Positions 23,847 to 32,157 of a DNA stretch of 64,000 bases are shown here, piece after piece. Made by a program: the position numbers and the translations under genes. Under the pieces are notes generated by a model that saw only the letters and a program-made list of their open reading frames with translations, was not told the origin of the DNA and ran no database searches. This stretch comes from G965215145 sp965215145. GTDB taxonomy: Bacteria > Bacteroidota > Rhodothermia > Rhodothermales > JANQRZ01. Position 1 is the stretch's first letter. The number at the start of each line of letters is the position of its first letter. Where the stretch lies: NCBI GenBank assembly GCA_965215145.1, contig OZ244038.1, positions 1,860,001 through 1,924,000 on the forward strand, written 5' to 3'.

Positions 23847-25208
23847 TCATCGCAGCCACCACGCGGTCTGGGCCTCCGTGCCGGCCATGCAGGCCTCGTG
23901 GCTTTCCACCAGCAGCACCTCCTCGACCTCGACCTCCGGGTCCACGAGGAGGCGCATGTCGTCGGGGTCCTGCTCGCGGTCGAAGTAGACGACGCCGTCG
24001 ATGACGGTCATCACGGGGACGGCGTAGACGGAGAGCGGGTGGCCGCGGAACAGCACGAGGTCGGCGTCCTTCCCGACCTCGATCGAGCCCGCGCGGTCGT
24101 CGATGCCGAGCTGCCAGGCGGGGTTGATCGTGATGAGCGCGAGGGCCTCGTCGTCCGAGAGGTTCCCGTAGCGCTGCGCCTTGGCGGCCTCGTGGTAGAG
24201 GTGGCGGATGAGCTCGGCGGAGTCGGAGTTGATGCTCGTGCGGACGCCGTTCTTCGCGAGGATGGCGGCGTTGAAGGCCGTCGAGTAGTAGACCTCGAAC
24301 TTGTAATCCCACCAGTCCGAGAACACGCTCGCCCCAGCGCCCCACGCGGCCAGCTCGGGCGCGATCTTGAACGCCTCGTTCCCGTGCTGCACGGTCAGCC
24401 GGTCCACGCCGAAGTCCGAGAGCACGTCGAGCAGCATGAGGATCTCGTCGGCGCGGTAGGAGTGGGTGTGGACGAGGACGTCGCCGGCGAGGACGTCGGC
24501 GAGCGTCTCCAGGCGGAGGTCGTAGGGGGGCGGCGTCGCGCGGCGGCCCTCGACGCGGGCCGCCTCGTAGCGCTCCTGCGCGGCCCGGTAGCGGCGGGCG
24601 TCGGTGAGCGCCTGCCGCATCACCTGCTCCACGCCCATCCGCGACGCCGGCCGGATCCCCCGGCCCCGCCCGTGGACGCGGACGGGGTTCTCGCCGAGGG
24701 CGAACTTGATCGTCCGCGGCGCCCCCTCGAACCGCAGCGCCTCGGGGTCGGTCTGCCCCCAGCGCAGCTTGATCGTCTCGTTCTGCCCCCCGATCACGTT
24801 GGCCGAGCCGTGCATGAGGTGCGCCGAGGTGACGCCGCCCGCGAGCGCTCGGTAGAGCCGGATGTCGAGCGGGTTCAGCACGTCGCCGGTCCAGACCTCC
24901 GCCGTCACCGGGTTCGTCGCCTCGTTCACCGACGAGATGGCGATGTGGCTGTGGGCGTCGATGACGCCGGGCATGAGATAATGGTCGGCGCCGTCCACGG
25001 TTCGGACGCCGCGCGGCGCGCTGAGGCCCTGCCCGACCTCGGCGATCCGGCCGTCGCGGACGAGCACGTCGGTGTCCTCCAGCGTCCCGTCCGTGACGGT
25101 CAGGACGGTGGCGCCCCGGATCAGCAGGTCACCCGTCGGCGGGCCGTCCTGAGCCTTGGGGGGCGCGGCGACGAGCAGGGCGGTCAGAAAAAGGAGTGGA
25201 AGGCGCAT
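23847..25208 (-). CDS. exported amidohydrolase (imidazolonepropionase-like), active site intact
   Basis: 453 residues with signal peptide (about residues 1-20). The metal motif is present: MPGVIDAHSHIAI, with further likely ligands in VHTHSYRADEIL, TVQHGNE and SINSDSAELIRH. C-terminal GSIEVGKDADLVLF is typical of the superfamily. Probably a periplasmic or surface hydrolase acting on a peptide or cyclic amide; the substrate is not predictable. It lies between two relatives lacking the HxH motif, suggesting the three products work together. Confidence 0.85.
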   Translation of the reverse strand: MRLPLLFLTALLVAAPPKAQDGPPTGDLLIRGATVLTVTDGTLEDTDVLVRDGRIAEVGQGLSAPRGVRTVDGADHYLMPGVIDAHSHIAISSVNEATNPVTAEVWTGDVLNPLDIRLYRALAGGVTSAHLMHGSANVIGGQNETIKLRWGQTDPEALRFEGAPRTIKFALGENPVRVHGRGRGIRPASRMGVEQVMRQALTDARRYRAAQERYEAARVEGRRATPPPYDLRLETLADVLAGDVLVHTHSYRADEILMLLDVLSDFGVDRLTVQHGNEAFKIAPELAAWGAGASVFSDWWDYKFEVYYSTAFNAAILAKNGVRTSINSDSAELIRHLYHEAAKAQRYGNLSDDEALALITINPAWQLGIDDRAGSIEVGKDADLVLFRGHPLSVYAVPVMTVIDGVVYFDREQDPDDMRLLVDPEVEVEEVLLVESHEACMAGTEAQTAWWLR

Positions 25209-25222
25209 CGGGGAAGGTCGTA

Positions 25223-25246
25223 GTAGGGGCGCGATATATCGCGCCC
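25223..25246. repeat. GTAGGGGC-type palindromic repeat 2
   Basis: GTAG followed by a 20-bp perfect palindrome, half-site GGGCGCGATA (25227-25246); the right CTAC end is missing. Located 15 bp upstream of the middle amidohydrolase start. Confidence 0.7.
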
Positions 25247-25275
25247 GTTGCTCGGGGCTGAATCAGCGGGCGGGA

Positions 25276-27075
25276 TCAATTCGGGCGGCGGGTGGCGGAG
25301 AGGTCGAGCGGGGGGAAGTCGCCGCTCGTGACCTCGCCCTCGAACGCGTCGTCGGTGATGAGGCCGGTCACGGAGAGCGGGCCGACGGGCGTGTTCGAGA
25401 GGTCGAACGAGAGCCGGTTGCCCTCGACCTCGACGTTCTCCATCGGGAGCGAGCCCTGGCCGTCGACCTCGAACGTGCCCGAGTAGCTGCCGGGCTCGCC
25501 CTCGATGGTCATCTGCCCGGAGACCGCGTCGCCGGGGGTGACGAGCGTGAAGTCCCACGTCCCGACCACGGTGACCTCGGCGTCGGGGTCCTCCTCCGGC
25601 CCGTCGCCGTCGACCTCGAAGCGGCGTCCGTCCACGAACACGAACCGGACCTTCGTGTCCTCGGCGAAGTAGTCGCCGTCGGTGACGACGAGGTTGGCGA
25701 GCTTGCCGGGCTCGACGGTCCCGGCGTTGCGGGCGATGCCGAGCAGCTCGGCCGGCGCCGTCGTGAGCGCCGCCAGCGCGTCGTCGGCCGGGAGCCCGGC
25801 GGCGACCATCCGGCGAAGGTTTTTTCTAGCGTCCGAGGCCGAGCCGTCGAGGGAGGCGAAGGCGAAGGGCACGCCGGCCTCGGAGAGCGTGAGCGGGTTC
25901 CGCTCGAAGAGCCCGAGGGCGATCCTCCGGCGGCGGTTGAGCTCCTCGTTCTCGTCGTCGGCGTCGGCGAAGGAGCGGGTGCGGCGCTCGGTCAGGAAGA
26001 TCTTCCCGCCGAGGTGGTCGGCGAGGTCCGGCTCCTCGATCTCCTCTCGGGCGTCGCCGGGCGGCGGGGGGGGCTGCCCGACGAGGGCCGTGGTGTCGCT
26101 CTCCGTCGTGTCGGCCTCGGCCTCCTCGACCTCGTCGGGGAGGTCGAGCGGGGCGAGGGCCGGGACGTCGGCGGCGCGGAGCTTGTCGGTCAGCATCGAG
26201 CTCTCGGGCACGCCGGCCAGCACGAGCGGCAGCCCGAGCTCCCCCGCGATCCGCAGCGCGCGGTGCCCGTCCAGCACGTCCTCGGCGACGAAGAACACCG
26301 GCTGCTCCCCGGCTAGCGACGGCGCGAGCGCCGCGGCTACGGGGTCGAACGTGGGGCGGCGGAGGCCCTGCGGGTCCTCGCCGTAGAGCTGGTCGGCCTC
26401 GACGAGCCGGGCGGTCTGGCGGTAGAGCTGGCGGAGCTTCGCCATCACCCCCATCGGCGTCGCGGGGTAGACGCCGCCGGCCCCGTCGAGCTCCATCACC
26501 AGCGAGGACTCCGGCACGAGGACCATCTCCTCGGGCGCGTCACCGGCCAGCAGGATGACGGCGCCCTGCCCGGCCAGCATCCCGCCCTTCGGCGCGACGT
26601 GGGCCACGGTGAACCCGGCCTTCCGCCATGCTTCGACGTCGCCGTCCTCGGGGTCGAGCAGCGTCCGCGCCAGCCGGTCCGGGACGATGCCGGCCCGCTC
26701 GCGCGGCGGCTCGCCGGGGTTCGGGACGCGGTCCTCCTCCTCGTCGTCCATCTGCGGCACCTCGACGGCCGTGTAGCCGAGCCCGTCGATGAACCCGGCG
26801 TAGACCGTCAGCGAGTCGCCCTCGATCACGTCGGCGTCGAAGGGCACCGGGACGCCGGCGCCGACGGCCTCGATGAGCCCGTCGCGGACGACGACGGTGG
26901 CGCCCTCCGTCACGCGGCCCGGCGCCTCGACGACCCGCGCGTTGGTGATGGCGAAGGTCCGGGTGACAGGCCGGACGCCGGGGTCCTGAGCGCCGCCGGA
27001 TTGGGCGAGGGCGGCGGGAGCGGCGATCAGGAGCAGCCCGAGCACGAGGCCGAGCCGCAAGGGGGGACGGGACAT
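25276..27075 (-). CDS. exported amidohydrolase-like protein without HxH, with C-terminal beta domain
   Basis: 599 residues; signal peptide ends near PAALAQ (residue 25). N-terminal amidohydrolase features (TNARVVEAPGRVTEGATVVV, then GLIEAVGAG) and C-terminal TTAPAELLGIARNAGTVEPG are clear, but the canonical HxH site reads YAGFIDGLGYTAVEV, so metal ligands are absent. An acidic, proline-rich insert lies near residues 305-345. The last 110 residues (GTWDFTLVTPGDAVSG, GTFEVDGQG) form a separate beta-rich domain. First gene of the three-gene group, preceded by a TATCTTTCG box. Confidence 0.8.
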   Translation of the reverse strand: MSRPPLRLGLVLGLLLIAAPAALAQSGGAQDPGVRPVTRTFAITNARVVEAPGRVTEGATVVVRDGLIEAVGAGVPVPFDADVIEGDSLTVYAGFIDGLGYTAVEVPQMDDEEEDRVPNPGEPPRERAGIVPDRLARTLLDPEDGDVEAWRKAGFTVAHVAPKGGMLAGQGAVILLAGDAPEEMVLVPESSLVMELDGAGGVYPATPMGVMAKLRQLYRQTARLVEADQLYGEDPQGLRRPTFDPVAAALAPSLAGEQPVFFVAEDVLDGHRALRIAGELGLPLVLAGVPESSMLTDKLRAADVPALAPLDLPDEVEEAEADTTESDTTALVGQPPPPPGDAREEIEEPDLADHLGGKIFLTERRTRSFADADDENEELNRRRRIALGLFERNPLTLSEAGVPFAFASLDGSASDARKNLRRMVAAGLPADDALAALTTAPAELLGIARNAGTVEPGKLANLVVTDGDYFAEDTKVRFVFVDGRRFEVDGDGPEEDPDAEVTVVGTWDFTLVTPGDAVSGQMTIEGEPGSYSGTFEVDGQGSLPMENVEVEGNRLSFDLSNTPVGPLSVTGLITDDAFEGEVTSGDFPPLDLSATRRPN

Positions 27076-27097
27076 AGGCGGGAGGCAGCGGGTGCCA

Positions 27098-27106
27098 CGA
27101 AAGATA
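27098..27106 (-). promoter_or_regulatory. promoter -7-like box TATCTTTCG (amidohydrolase group)
   Basis: Minus-strand TATCTTTCG 22 bp upstream of the 27075 start; the closest match in the window to the Bacteroidota TAnnTTTG box. Confidence 0.5.
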
Positions 27107-27183
27107 GCGCGGGCAGCCTCAGCCGTCGAGTGCGGTGCGCATGCCCGACGCTACGGGACGGCGAGCCAGATGGTTGCCCCCGC

Positions 27184-27209
27184 GTAGGGGCGGACCCGTG
27201 TGTCCGCCC
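27184..27209. repeat. GTAGGGGC-type palindromic repeat 3
   Basis: GTAG end followed by arms GGGCGGAC and GTCCGCCC around CCGTGT, between the rpiB-like stop (27228) and the amidohydrolase group. Same interior as the second hairpin at 38127-38152. Confidence 0.7.
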
Positions 27210-27227
27210 AGCCCCGATCAGTCCGTG

Positions 27228-27902
27228 CTACGCCATCCGCCTCTCCGGAAGGAACCGCGCCTCCACGTCCTCGATCTTCCCGACGCGACCGGCGTGCCGG
27301 CCGCCCTCGAAGGCCGTCTCGAGGAAGACCCCGAGGACGCGCTTGTTCGCCTCGACGCCGACGGTGCGGCTGCCGAGGGTGAGGACGTGGGCGTCGTTGT
27401 GGGCGCGGGCGTTGAAGGCGGCGAACTCGCCGGCGCAGCAGGCCGCCCGCACGCCCGGCACCTTGTTCGCCACCATCGCGCTGCCTACGCCGACGCCGTC
27501 GATCACCAGCCCCCGCGCGGCCTCGCCGAGGGCGACGAGACGGGCCACGGCGTAGGCGAAGTCGGGGTAGTCCACGCTCCGCTCGCCGGAGTCCGTGCCG
27601 ACGTCCTGCACCGTCCAGCCGAGGGCCTCGGCGTGGGCCACGAGCGCGGCCTTCTGCTCGAACCCCGCGTGGTCGCACCCGACGGCGAGGGTCTTCGGCG
27701 GCGCGTCTTCCTTCTCGGCATCGCCCCCCGGCGAGCCCGGCCCGCCGTGCTCCGGCCGTTCGGTGAGGGCCACGCCGAGGGCGCGGGCGGCGTCGCGGGC
27801 GAGGGCGGTGACGAGGGCGCGTGGGGGGAGGGCCAGCGTGGTCCGCCCGGCGCGGGCGGCGTCGCGGACGGCGCGCTCGGTGATGAGGGGGCGCTTCGGC
27901 AT
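27228..27902 (-). CDS. RpiB/LacAB-family sugar-phosphate isomerase-like protein, catalytic Cys replaced
   Basis: 224 residues. Residues 70-224 match ribose-5-phosphate isomerase B: GCDHAGFEQK, DYPDFAYAVA, GSAMVANKVPGVRAA, HNDAHVLTLGSRTVG. At the catalytic Cys position (CGTG in E. coli RpiB) it has VIDGVGVGS, so an Asp stands there; mycobacterial RpiB uses a Glu at a comparable site, so activity is possible. The first 65 residues are an extra domain (LITERAVRDAARAGRTTLAL, PPRALVTALARDAA) plus a Gly/Pro linker. The promoter-like box ends only a few bases before the ATG, hinting at leaderless mRNA. Confidence 0.8.
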   Translation of the reverse strand: MPKRPLITERAVRDAARAGRTTLALPPRALVTALARDAARALGVALTERPEHGGPGSPGGDAEKEDAPPKTLAVGCDHAGFEQKAALVAHAEALGWTVQDVGTDSGERSVDYPDFAYAVARLVALGEAARGLVIDGVGVGSAMVANKVPGVRAACCAGEFAAFNARAHNDAHVLTLGSRTVGVEANKRVLGVFLETAFEGGRHAGRVGKIEDVEARFLPERRMA

Positions 27903-27905
27903 GGC

Positions 27906-27914
27906 CCGAAGCTA
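27906..27914 (-). promoter_or_regulatory. promoter -7-like box TAGCTTCGG (rpiB-like gene)
   Basis: Minus-strand TAGCTTCGG ending 3 bp before the ATG at 27902. Same nonamer as before hutU. If used, the transcript would start at or inside the start codon. Confidence 0.4.
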
Positions 27915-27984
27915 CGGCGCAGGACCGAGTGGCAGGCGCCTGCGCCGGGGTGGGGTGGGGCCCATCGGGAAGCCGCCCACGCGT

Positions 27985-27991
27985 TACCTTG
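27985..27991 (+). promoter_or_regulatory. promoter -7-like box TACCTTG (gdhA)
   Basis: TACCTTG 69 bp upstream of the gdhA ATG, with the GGAAGCGCTTCC palindrome between them. Confidence 0.4.
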
Positions 27992-28026
27992 AACCCTCCT
28001 CTCCGCCTGCGCCCGCCGGCGACGCC

Positions 28027-28038
28027 GGAAGCGCTTCC
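28027..28038. promoter_or_regulatory. 12-bp palindrome GGAAGCGCTTCC (second copy)
   Basis: Identical to 9029-9040. Here it lies 21 bp before the gdhA ATG and about 35 bp after the promoter-like box, a position where a bound repressor would block elongation. Confidence 0.5.
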
Positions 28039-28059
28039 CGTCACTCCCCCTCCGCCCCC

Positions 28060-29358
28060 ATGCCCGAGCCCATCCACAGCACCGAGACCGCCGGCACCGC
28101 CGTCGAGCGCCCCACCGTCTCCGCCTACGCCATCGCCACGGCCAACTTCGAGCGGGCGGCCGACCTCCTCGGGCTCGAGGACCAGTGGCGGAAGCTCATC
28201 CGCAACCCCTTCCGCGAGATGAAGGTGGAGGTCCCGCTCCACATGGACGACGGGAGCCTCTGCGTCTACCGCGGCTTCCGGATCCAGCACAACGGCGCGC
28301 GCGGGCCGTTCAAGGGCGGCATCCGGTTCTCCCCCCTCGTCGACGCCGACGAGGTCCGGGCGCTGGCCGAGATGATGACCTACAAGACGGCCCTCGTGGA
28401 CATCCCCTTCGGCGGCGGCAAGGGCGGCATCAGCGTCGCCCCGCGCGACCTCTCGAAGCGCGAGCTCGAGCAGCTCACGCGCCGTTACATCAGCCGCATC
28501 CACCTCATCCTCGGGCCCAACCGCGACGTGCCGGCGCCGGACATGGGGACCAACGCGCAGGTGATGGCGTGGATCGTGGACCAGTACGGCCGCCAGCACG
28601 GGCACACCCCCGCCGTCGTCACGGGGAAGCCGCTGGAGATGGGCGGCTCGCCGGGCCGCGAGGCCGCCACCGGCCGCGGCGTGATGATCTGCACGCTCGA
28701 GGCCGGGCGCGACCTCGGCCTGGACCCGAAGGACATGCGCGTCGTGGTGCAGGGGTTCGGCAACGTCGGCTACTGGGCGGCGCACCTGCTGGAGGAGCGG
28801 GGCGCCACCGTCGTCGGCGTCTCCGACGCCTCGGGCGGGTTCTACAAGGCGGAGGGCCTCGACCTCGGCGAGATGCGGGAGTACGCCCTCGCCCACGAGG
28901 GCGCGCTCAAGGGGTACGCCGGCTCCCGCGTCGAGAACGTCTCCCACGCCGACTTCATGGGGCTCGACTGCAACGTCCTCGTCCCGTCCGCCATCGAGGC
29001 CGCCATCCACGAGGGCAACGTGGACTCGGTGAAGGCGCGGCTCGTCGTCGAGGGCGCCAACCTCCCCGTCACCCCGGAGGCTGACCGCCGGCTCAACGAG
29101 CGCGGCGTCCTCGTCGTCCCGGACTTCCTCGCCAACGCCGGCGGCGTCACGGTCTCGTACTTCGAGTGGAGCCAGAACTTCCAGCAGTACACCTGGGCCG
29201 AGGACGACGTGAACGAGCGCCTCGAGAAGATCATGCTGAAGGCCTACCGCGCGACCCGCGAGCGCGCGCAGGAGCGGGACGTGTCGCTCCGCGAGGGCGC
29301 CTTCCTCGTCGCCATCGAGCGCGTCGTCAAGGCCGAGAAGCTGCGGGGGATGCTGTAG
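28060..29358 (+). CDS. gdhA: glutamate dehydrogenase (Glu/Leu/Phe/Val dehydrogenase family)
   Basis: Interconverts glutamate and 2-oxoglutarate plus ammonia. 432 residues, as for hexameric GDHs. Substrate site: GPFKGGIRF and TYKTALVDIPFGGGKGG (catalytic Lys region), PAPDMGTNAQVMAW; Rossmann motif VVVQGFGNVG; C-terminal FLANAGGVTVSYFEW. Cofactor preference is not certain. It could dispose of glutamate made by HutG. Monocistronic, with promoter box, palindromic operator and a terminator at 29402-29424. Confidence 0.95.
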   Translation: MPEPIHSTETAGTAVERPTVSAYAIATANFERAADLLGLEDQWRKLIRNPFREMKVEVPLHMDDGSLCVYRGFRIQHNGARGPFKGGIRFSPLVDADEVRALAEMMTYKTALVDIPFGGGKGGISVAPRDLSKRELEQLTRRYISRIHLILGPNRDVPAPDMGTNAQVMAWIVDQYGRQHGHTPAVVTGKPLEMGGSPGREAATGRGVMICTLEAGRDLGLDPKDMRVVVQGFGNVGYWAAHLLEERGATVVGVSDASGGFYKAEGLDLGEMREYALAHEGALKGYAGSRVENVSHADFMGLDCNVLVPSAIEAAIHEGNVDSVKARLVVEGANLPVTPEADRRLNERGVLVVPDFLANAGGVTVSYFEWSQNFQQYTWAEDDVNERLEKIMLKAYRATRERAQERDVSLREGAFLVAIERVVKAEKLRGML

Positions 29359-29401
29359 GCGGGGGACCCTCTAGAGGGAGGAGCGGAGGGGCGAGGCTGA
29401 A

Positions 29402-29424
29402 CGGGCCTTCCCCGCCCGCTTTTT
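29402..29424 (+). terminator. intrinsic terminator after gdhA
   Basis: Arms CGGGC and GCCCG around CTTCCCC, followed by CTTTTT, 44 bp after the gdhA stop. Stem is short but the T-run is one of few here. Confidence 0.55.
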
Positions 29425-29500
29425 CGACGCGGCCTCACGCGGCGCGACGAACCCGGCGCCCGCACGGCCGGTTGACATCGGCTGACCCCGCCCGCGACCC

Positions 29501-30835
29501 ATGCCCGTCACCGTCTCCGCCGTCGAGCCCGGCTCGCTCGCCGACCGCCTCGGCTGGCGGCCCGGCGACCAGGTGCTGGCCGTCAACGGCGCCTCGGTGC
29601 AGGACGAGCTCGACCTCCGCTTCAAGGCCGACGAGGAGCACTTCACCGCCCGCGTCCGCCTCTCCGGCGCCCTCACCGAGCAGGCCGTCGAGCGCGACCT
29701 TTCCGAGCCGCTCGGCGCCGACTTCGAGGAGTTCCGCATCAAGACCTGCGGCGACGACTGCGTGTTCTGCTTCGTCGACCAGAACCCCCTCGGCCTCCGC
29801 GACACCCTCTACTTCCGCGACGGCGACTTCCGGATGTCGTTCCTCTACGGGAACTACATCACCATGACGAACCTCCGCGACCGCGACATGCAGCGGATCG
29901 TGGAGCAGCGCCTCAGCCCGCTCTACATCTCCGTCCACTGCACCGACGACGAGGTCCGCCGCCGGATGATGGGCCACCGCGCCCAGCGCGACCGGCTCAT
30001 GGAGAAGCTCCACTTCCTCCGCGAGCACGGCATCGACATGCACGCGCAGATCGTGCTCGTCCCCGGCTATAACGACGGCCCGCTCCTGGAAAAAACCATC
30101 GCCGACCTCTACGCGATGGCCGACCGGATGCAGTCGGTCTCCATCGTCCCCGTCGGGCTGACGAAGCACCGGCGGGAGCTGACGACGCTGCGCCCGCTCG
30201 CGCCCGCCGAGGCCCGCGAACTGGTGGGGCAGGTCGAGCGGTGGCAGGCGCGGTTCCGCGACGAGGTCGGGCGGGGGTTCGTGTACCTCTCGGACGAGAT
30301 GTACATCCTCGCAGCGGAGGATTTCCCGCAGGAGGACGCCTACGACGGCTACCCCCTGATGGAGAACGGCGTCGGGATGTGCCGGGACTTCCTCGACGAG
30401 CTGGCCTTCCAACGGGAGGAGCTGCCGGAGGCCCTCCCCGAGCCGCGCACGCTGACCCTCGCCACCGGCACCCTCGCCGCGCCCATGCTGGAGGAGCGGG
30501 TGGCGCCGGTGCTGCACGGGGTCGAGGGGCTCGACGTGCAGGTGGTGCCCGTCGAGAACACGCTGTTCGGGGACGTGGTGACGGTGAGCGGGCTCCTCAA
30601 CTTCCAGAGCTTCGAGGCCGCGCTCCGCCCCCTGGCCGACGCCGGCCGCCTGGGGGACTTGGTCCTGCTGCCGCCGGACTGCGTGAACTTCGAGGGGCTC
30701 TTCCTCGACAACCGCCCCGGCCGGAACACCCCGGACGACCTCTCCCGCGCCCTCGGCGGCGTCCCCGTCGAGGTCTTCGGCGGCGACTGGGCCGAGGTGG
30801 TCGCACGGCTCAGCACCCGCACGCAGCCGGCGTAG
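29501..30835 (+). CDS. DUF512 protein (PDZ plus radical SAM-like)
   Basis: 444 residues. An N-terminal PDZ-like domain (SAVEPGSLADRLGWRPGD, VLAVNG) is followed by the iron-sulfur motif CGDDCVFC (CX3CX2C) at about residues 83-90, radical SAM-like barrel strands (LYISVHCTDDEVRRRMMG, IVLVPGYNDG) and the DUF512 C-terminal region (LSDEMYILAAEDFPQ, MENGVGMCRDFLDE). The family is common in clostridia, cyanobacteria and others; function is unknown. Cytosolic single gene; its stop lies within a palindromic repeat. Confidence 0.88.
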   Translation: MPVTVSAVEPGSLADRLGWRPGDQVLAVNGASVQDELDLRFKADEEHFTARVRLSGALTEQAVERDLSEPLGADFEEFRIKTCGDDCVFCFVDQNPLGLRDTLYFRDGDFRMSFLYGNYITMTNLRDRDMQRIVEQRLSPLYISVHCTDDEVRRRMMGHRAQRDRLMEKLHFLREHGIDMHAQIVLVPGYNDGPLLEKTIADLYAMADRMQSVSIVPVGLTKHRRELTTLRPLAPAEARELVGQVERWQARFRDEVGRGFVYLSDEMYILAAEDFPQEDAYDGYPLMENGVGMCRDFLDELAFQREELPEALPEPRTLTLATGTLAAPMLEERVAPVLHGVEGLDVQVVPVENTLFGDVVTVSGLLNFQSFEAALRPLADAGRLGDLVLLPPDCVNFEGLFLDNRPGRNTPDDLSRALGGVPVEVFGGDWAEVVARLSTRTQPA

Positions 30836-30859
30836 GGACGGGGCATGCCCCGCCCCTAC
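30832..30859. repeat. GTAGGGGC-type palindromic repeat 4
   Basis: Arms GTAGGGACGGGGCA and TGCCCCGCCCCTAC (one mismatch, no loop). It contains the stop codon of the DUF512 gene. Confidence 0.75.
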
Positions 30860-30965
30860 AACGCCCCGGCAGTTGGAGCGGTTGAGATCGACCGGAGGCG
30901 TATTGCAACCCGGAGGCCGCGCTGCCGATACTGCGGCGTGGCCTCTCGTCTGACCCCCCGCGCCC

Positions 30966-32063
30966 GTGCCCGTCCCTGACCCCCTCGATCCGAACCCTGC
31001 GCCCGTTGCCGTCTCCCCTCAGGAGGGGGCTGCGGTGGACGCGGCCTGGCCGGCCCCAGCGCCGCCCGCCGTCCCCGCCCTCCGCGACCCGTTCCCCGAC
31101 GCCGAGCCAGCGCGGCTGACGGGGCCGTTCGAGCGACAGCGGTTCCACCCGGTCCTCGCGGCCTTCCTCGTGGGAGCCGTGGGGTGGATCGCGTTCCAGC
31201 TCATCGGGCTGCTCGCCACCGTCGTGTTCCTCTCCGACGAGCTCGGCGCGCTCGGCCTGGGCGGGCTGGATGAGGCGGCACTGGCGGCGCTGATGGCGGA
31301 GCACATCGAGGCGGTGTTCGGGGCGAACGCGATCGGGCAGGTGGTTGGGCTCGGGATGCTGACGCTGCTGGCGACGCGGCTCCACACGCCGGACGTGCTG
31401 CCGTACCTCCGCATCCGCCACGCCGACCCGGCTCAGCTGGCGCTCGGCGTCGTGGGGCTCGCGGCGCTGCTCCCGTTCGTGTCGTGGCTCGGGGAGCTCA
31501 ACGGGCTGATCCCGATGCCGGACGCGCTGCGGGCGTGGGACGAGCAGCAGGCCGCGCTCCTCGAGCCGCTCCTCGCCGGCGGCATCCCCATCGTCCTCGG
31601 GCTGCTGTTCGTGGCGCTGGCGCCGGCGCTGTGCGAGGAGGTCCTGTTTCGCGGGCTCATCCAGCGCAACGTCGAGCGGCGGCTCGGGGTGGCGTGGGCC
31701 ATCGTGCTCTCGGGCGTCGTGTTCGGGCTGTTCCACCTCCGGTTCGGGGAGGCGCTGCCGCTCTCGATGCTCGGGGTGTTCATGGCCTTCGGGGTGTGGG
31801 TCACGGGGAGCCTCTGGACGGGCGTCCTGCTGCACTTCCTGAACAACGGCGCCGCCATCGTGGTGAGCAGCCTGATGGCGGACGGGGAGGGGGTCCCGCT
31901 GGAGGAGGTCGCGGTGCCGTGGTATCTTGCGCTCGGCGCGCTGGCCGTCGCGCTCGGCGCCGCGCACCTCATGCTCCGCCGCCGCGCGGCGCTCCTCGGC
32001 GCCGCCCCCGCGGGCAGCCCGCATCCGACCCCGACGGAACCGCCCCGAGGCGCCGGAGGATAG
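30966..32063 (+). CDS. CPBP-family intramembrane metalloprotease
   Basis: 365 residues from GTG at 30966. After a proline-rich cytosolic N-terminus of about 55 residues, roughly eight membrane helices contain the CAAX-protease/bacteriocin-processing motifs: CEEVLFRGLIQR (EExxxR), FGLFHLRFGEAL (FxxxH) and LHFLNNGAAI (HxxxN/D). Such proteins cleave membrane substrates or act in bacteriocin self-immunity in other bacteria; no bacteriocin gene is seen here. Followed by DUF2007 and cdsA on the same strand. Confidence 0.87.
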   Translation: MPVPDPLDPNPAPVAVSPQEGAAVDAAWPAPAPPAVPALRDPFPDAEPARLTGPFERQRFHPVLAAFLVGAVGWIAFQLIGLLATVVFLSDELGALGLGGLDEAALAALMAEHIEAVFGANAIGQVVGLGMLTLLATRLHTPDVLPYLRIRHADPAQLALGVVGLAALLPFVSWLGELNGLIPMPDALRAWDEQQAALLEPLLAGGIPIVLGLLFVALAPALCEEVLFRGLIQRNVERRLGVAWAIVLSGVVFGLFHLRFGEALPLSMLGVFMAFGVWVTGSLWTGVLLHFLNNGAAIVVSSLMADGEGVPLEEVAVPWYLALGALAVALGAAHLMLRRRAALLGAAPAGSPHPTPTEPPRGAGG

Positions 32064-32111
32064 AGGCGGGCGGATGGAGGATGGAAGGCGCTACGGCGCC
32101 GACGGCCACGC

Positions 32112-32139
32112 TCTATCATTCATCCTCTATCATCTAATC
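32112..32139. repeat. degenerate AT-rich 7-bp tandem repeat
   Basis: TCTATCA TTCATCC TCTATCA TCTAATC in phase, in the CPBP-DUF2007 spacer, much lower in G+C than surroundings. Confidence 0.6.
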
Positions 32140-32157
32140 ACCCGCCCCCTCCGACCG

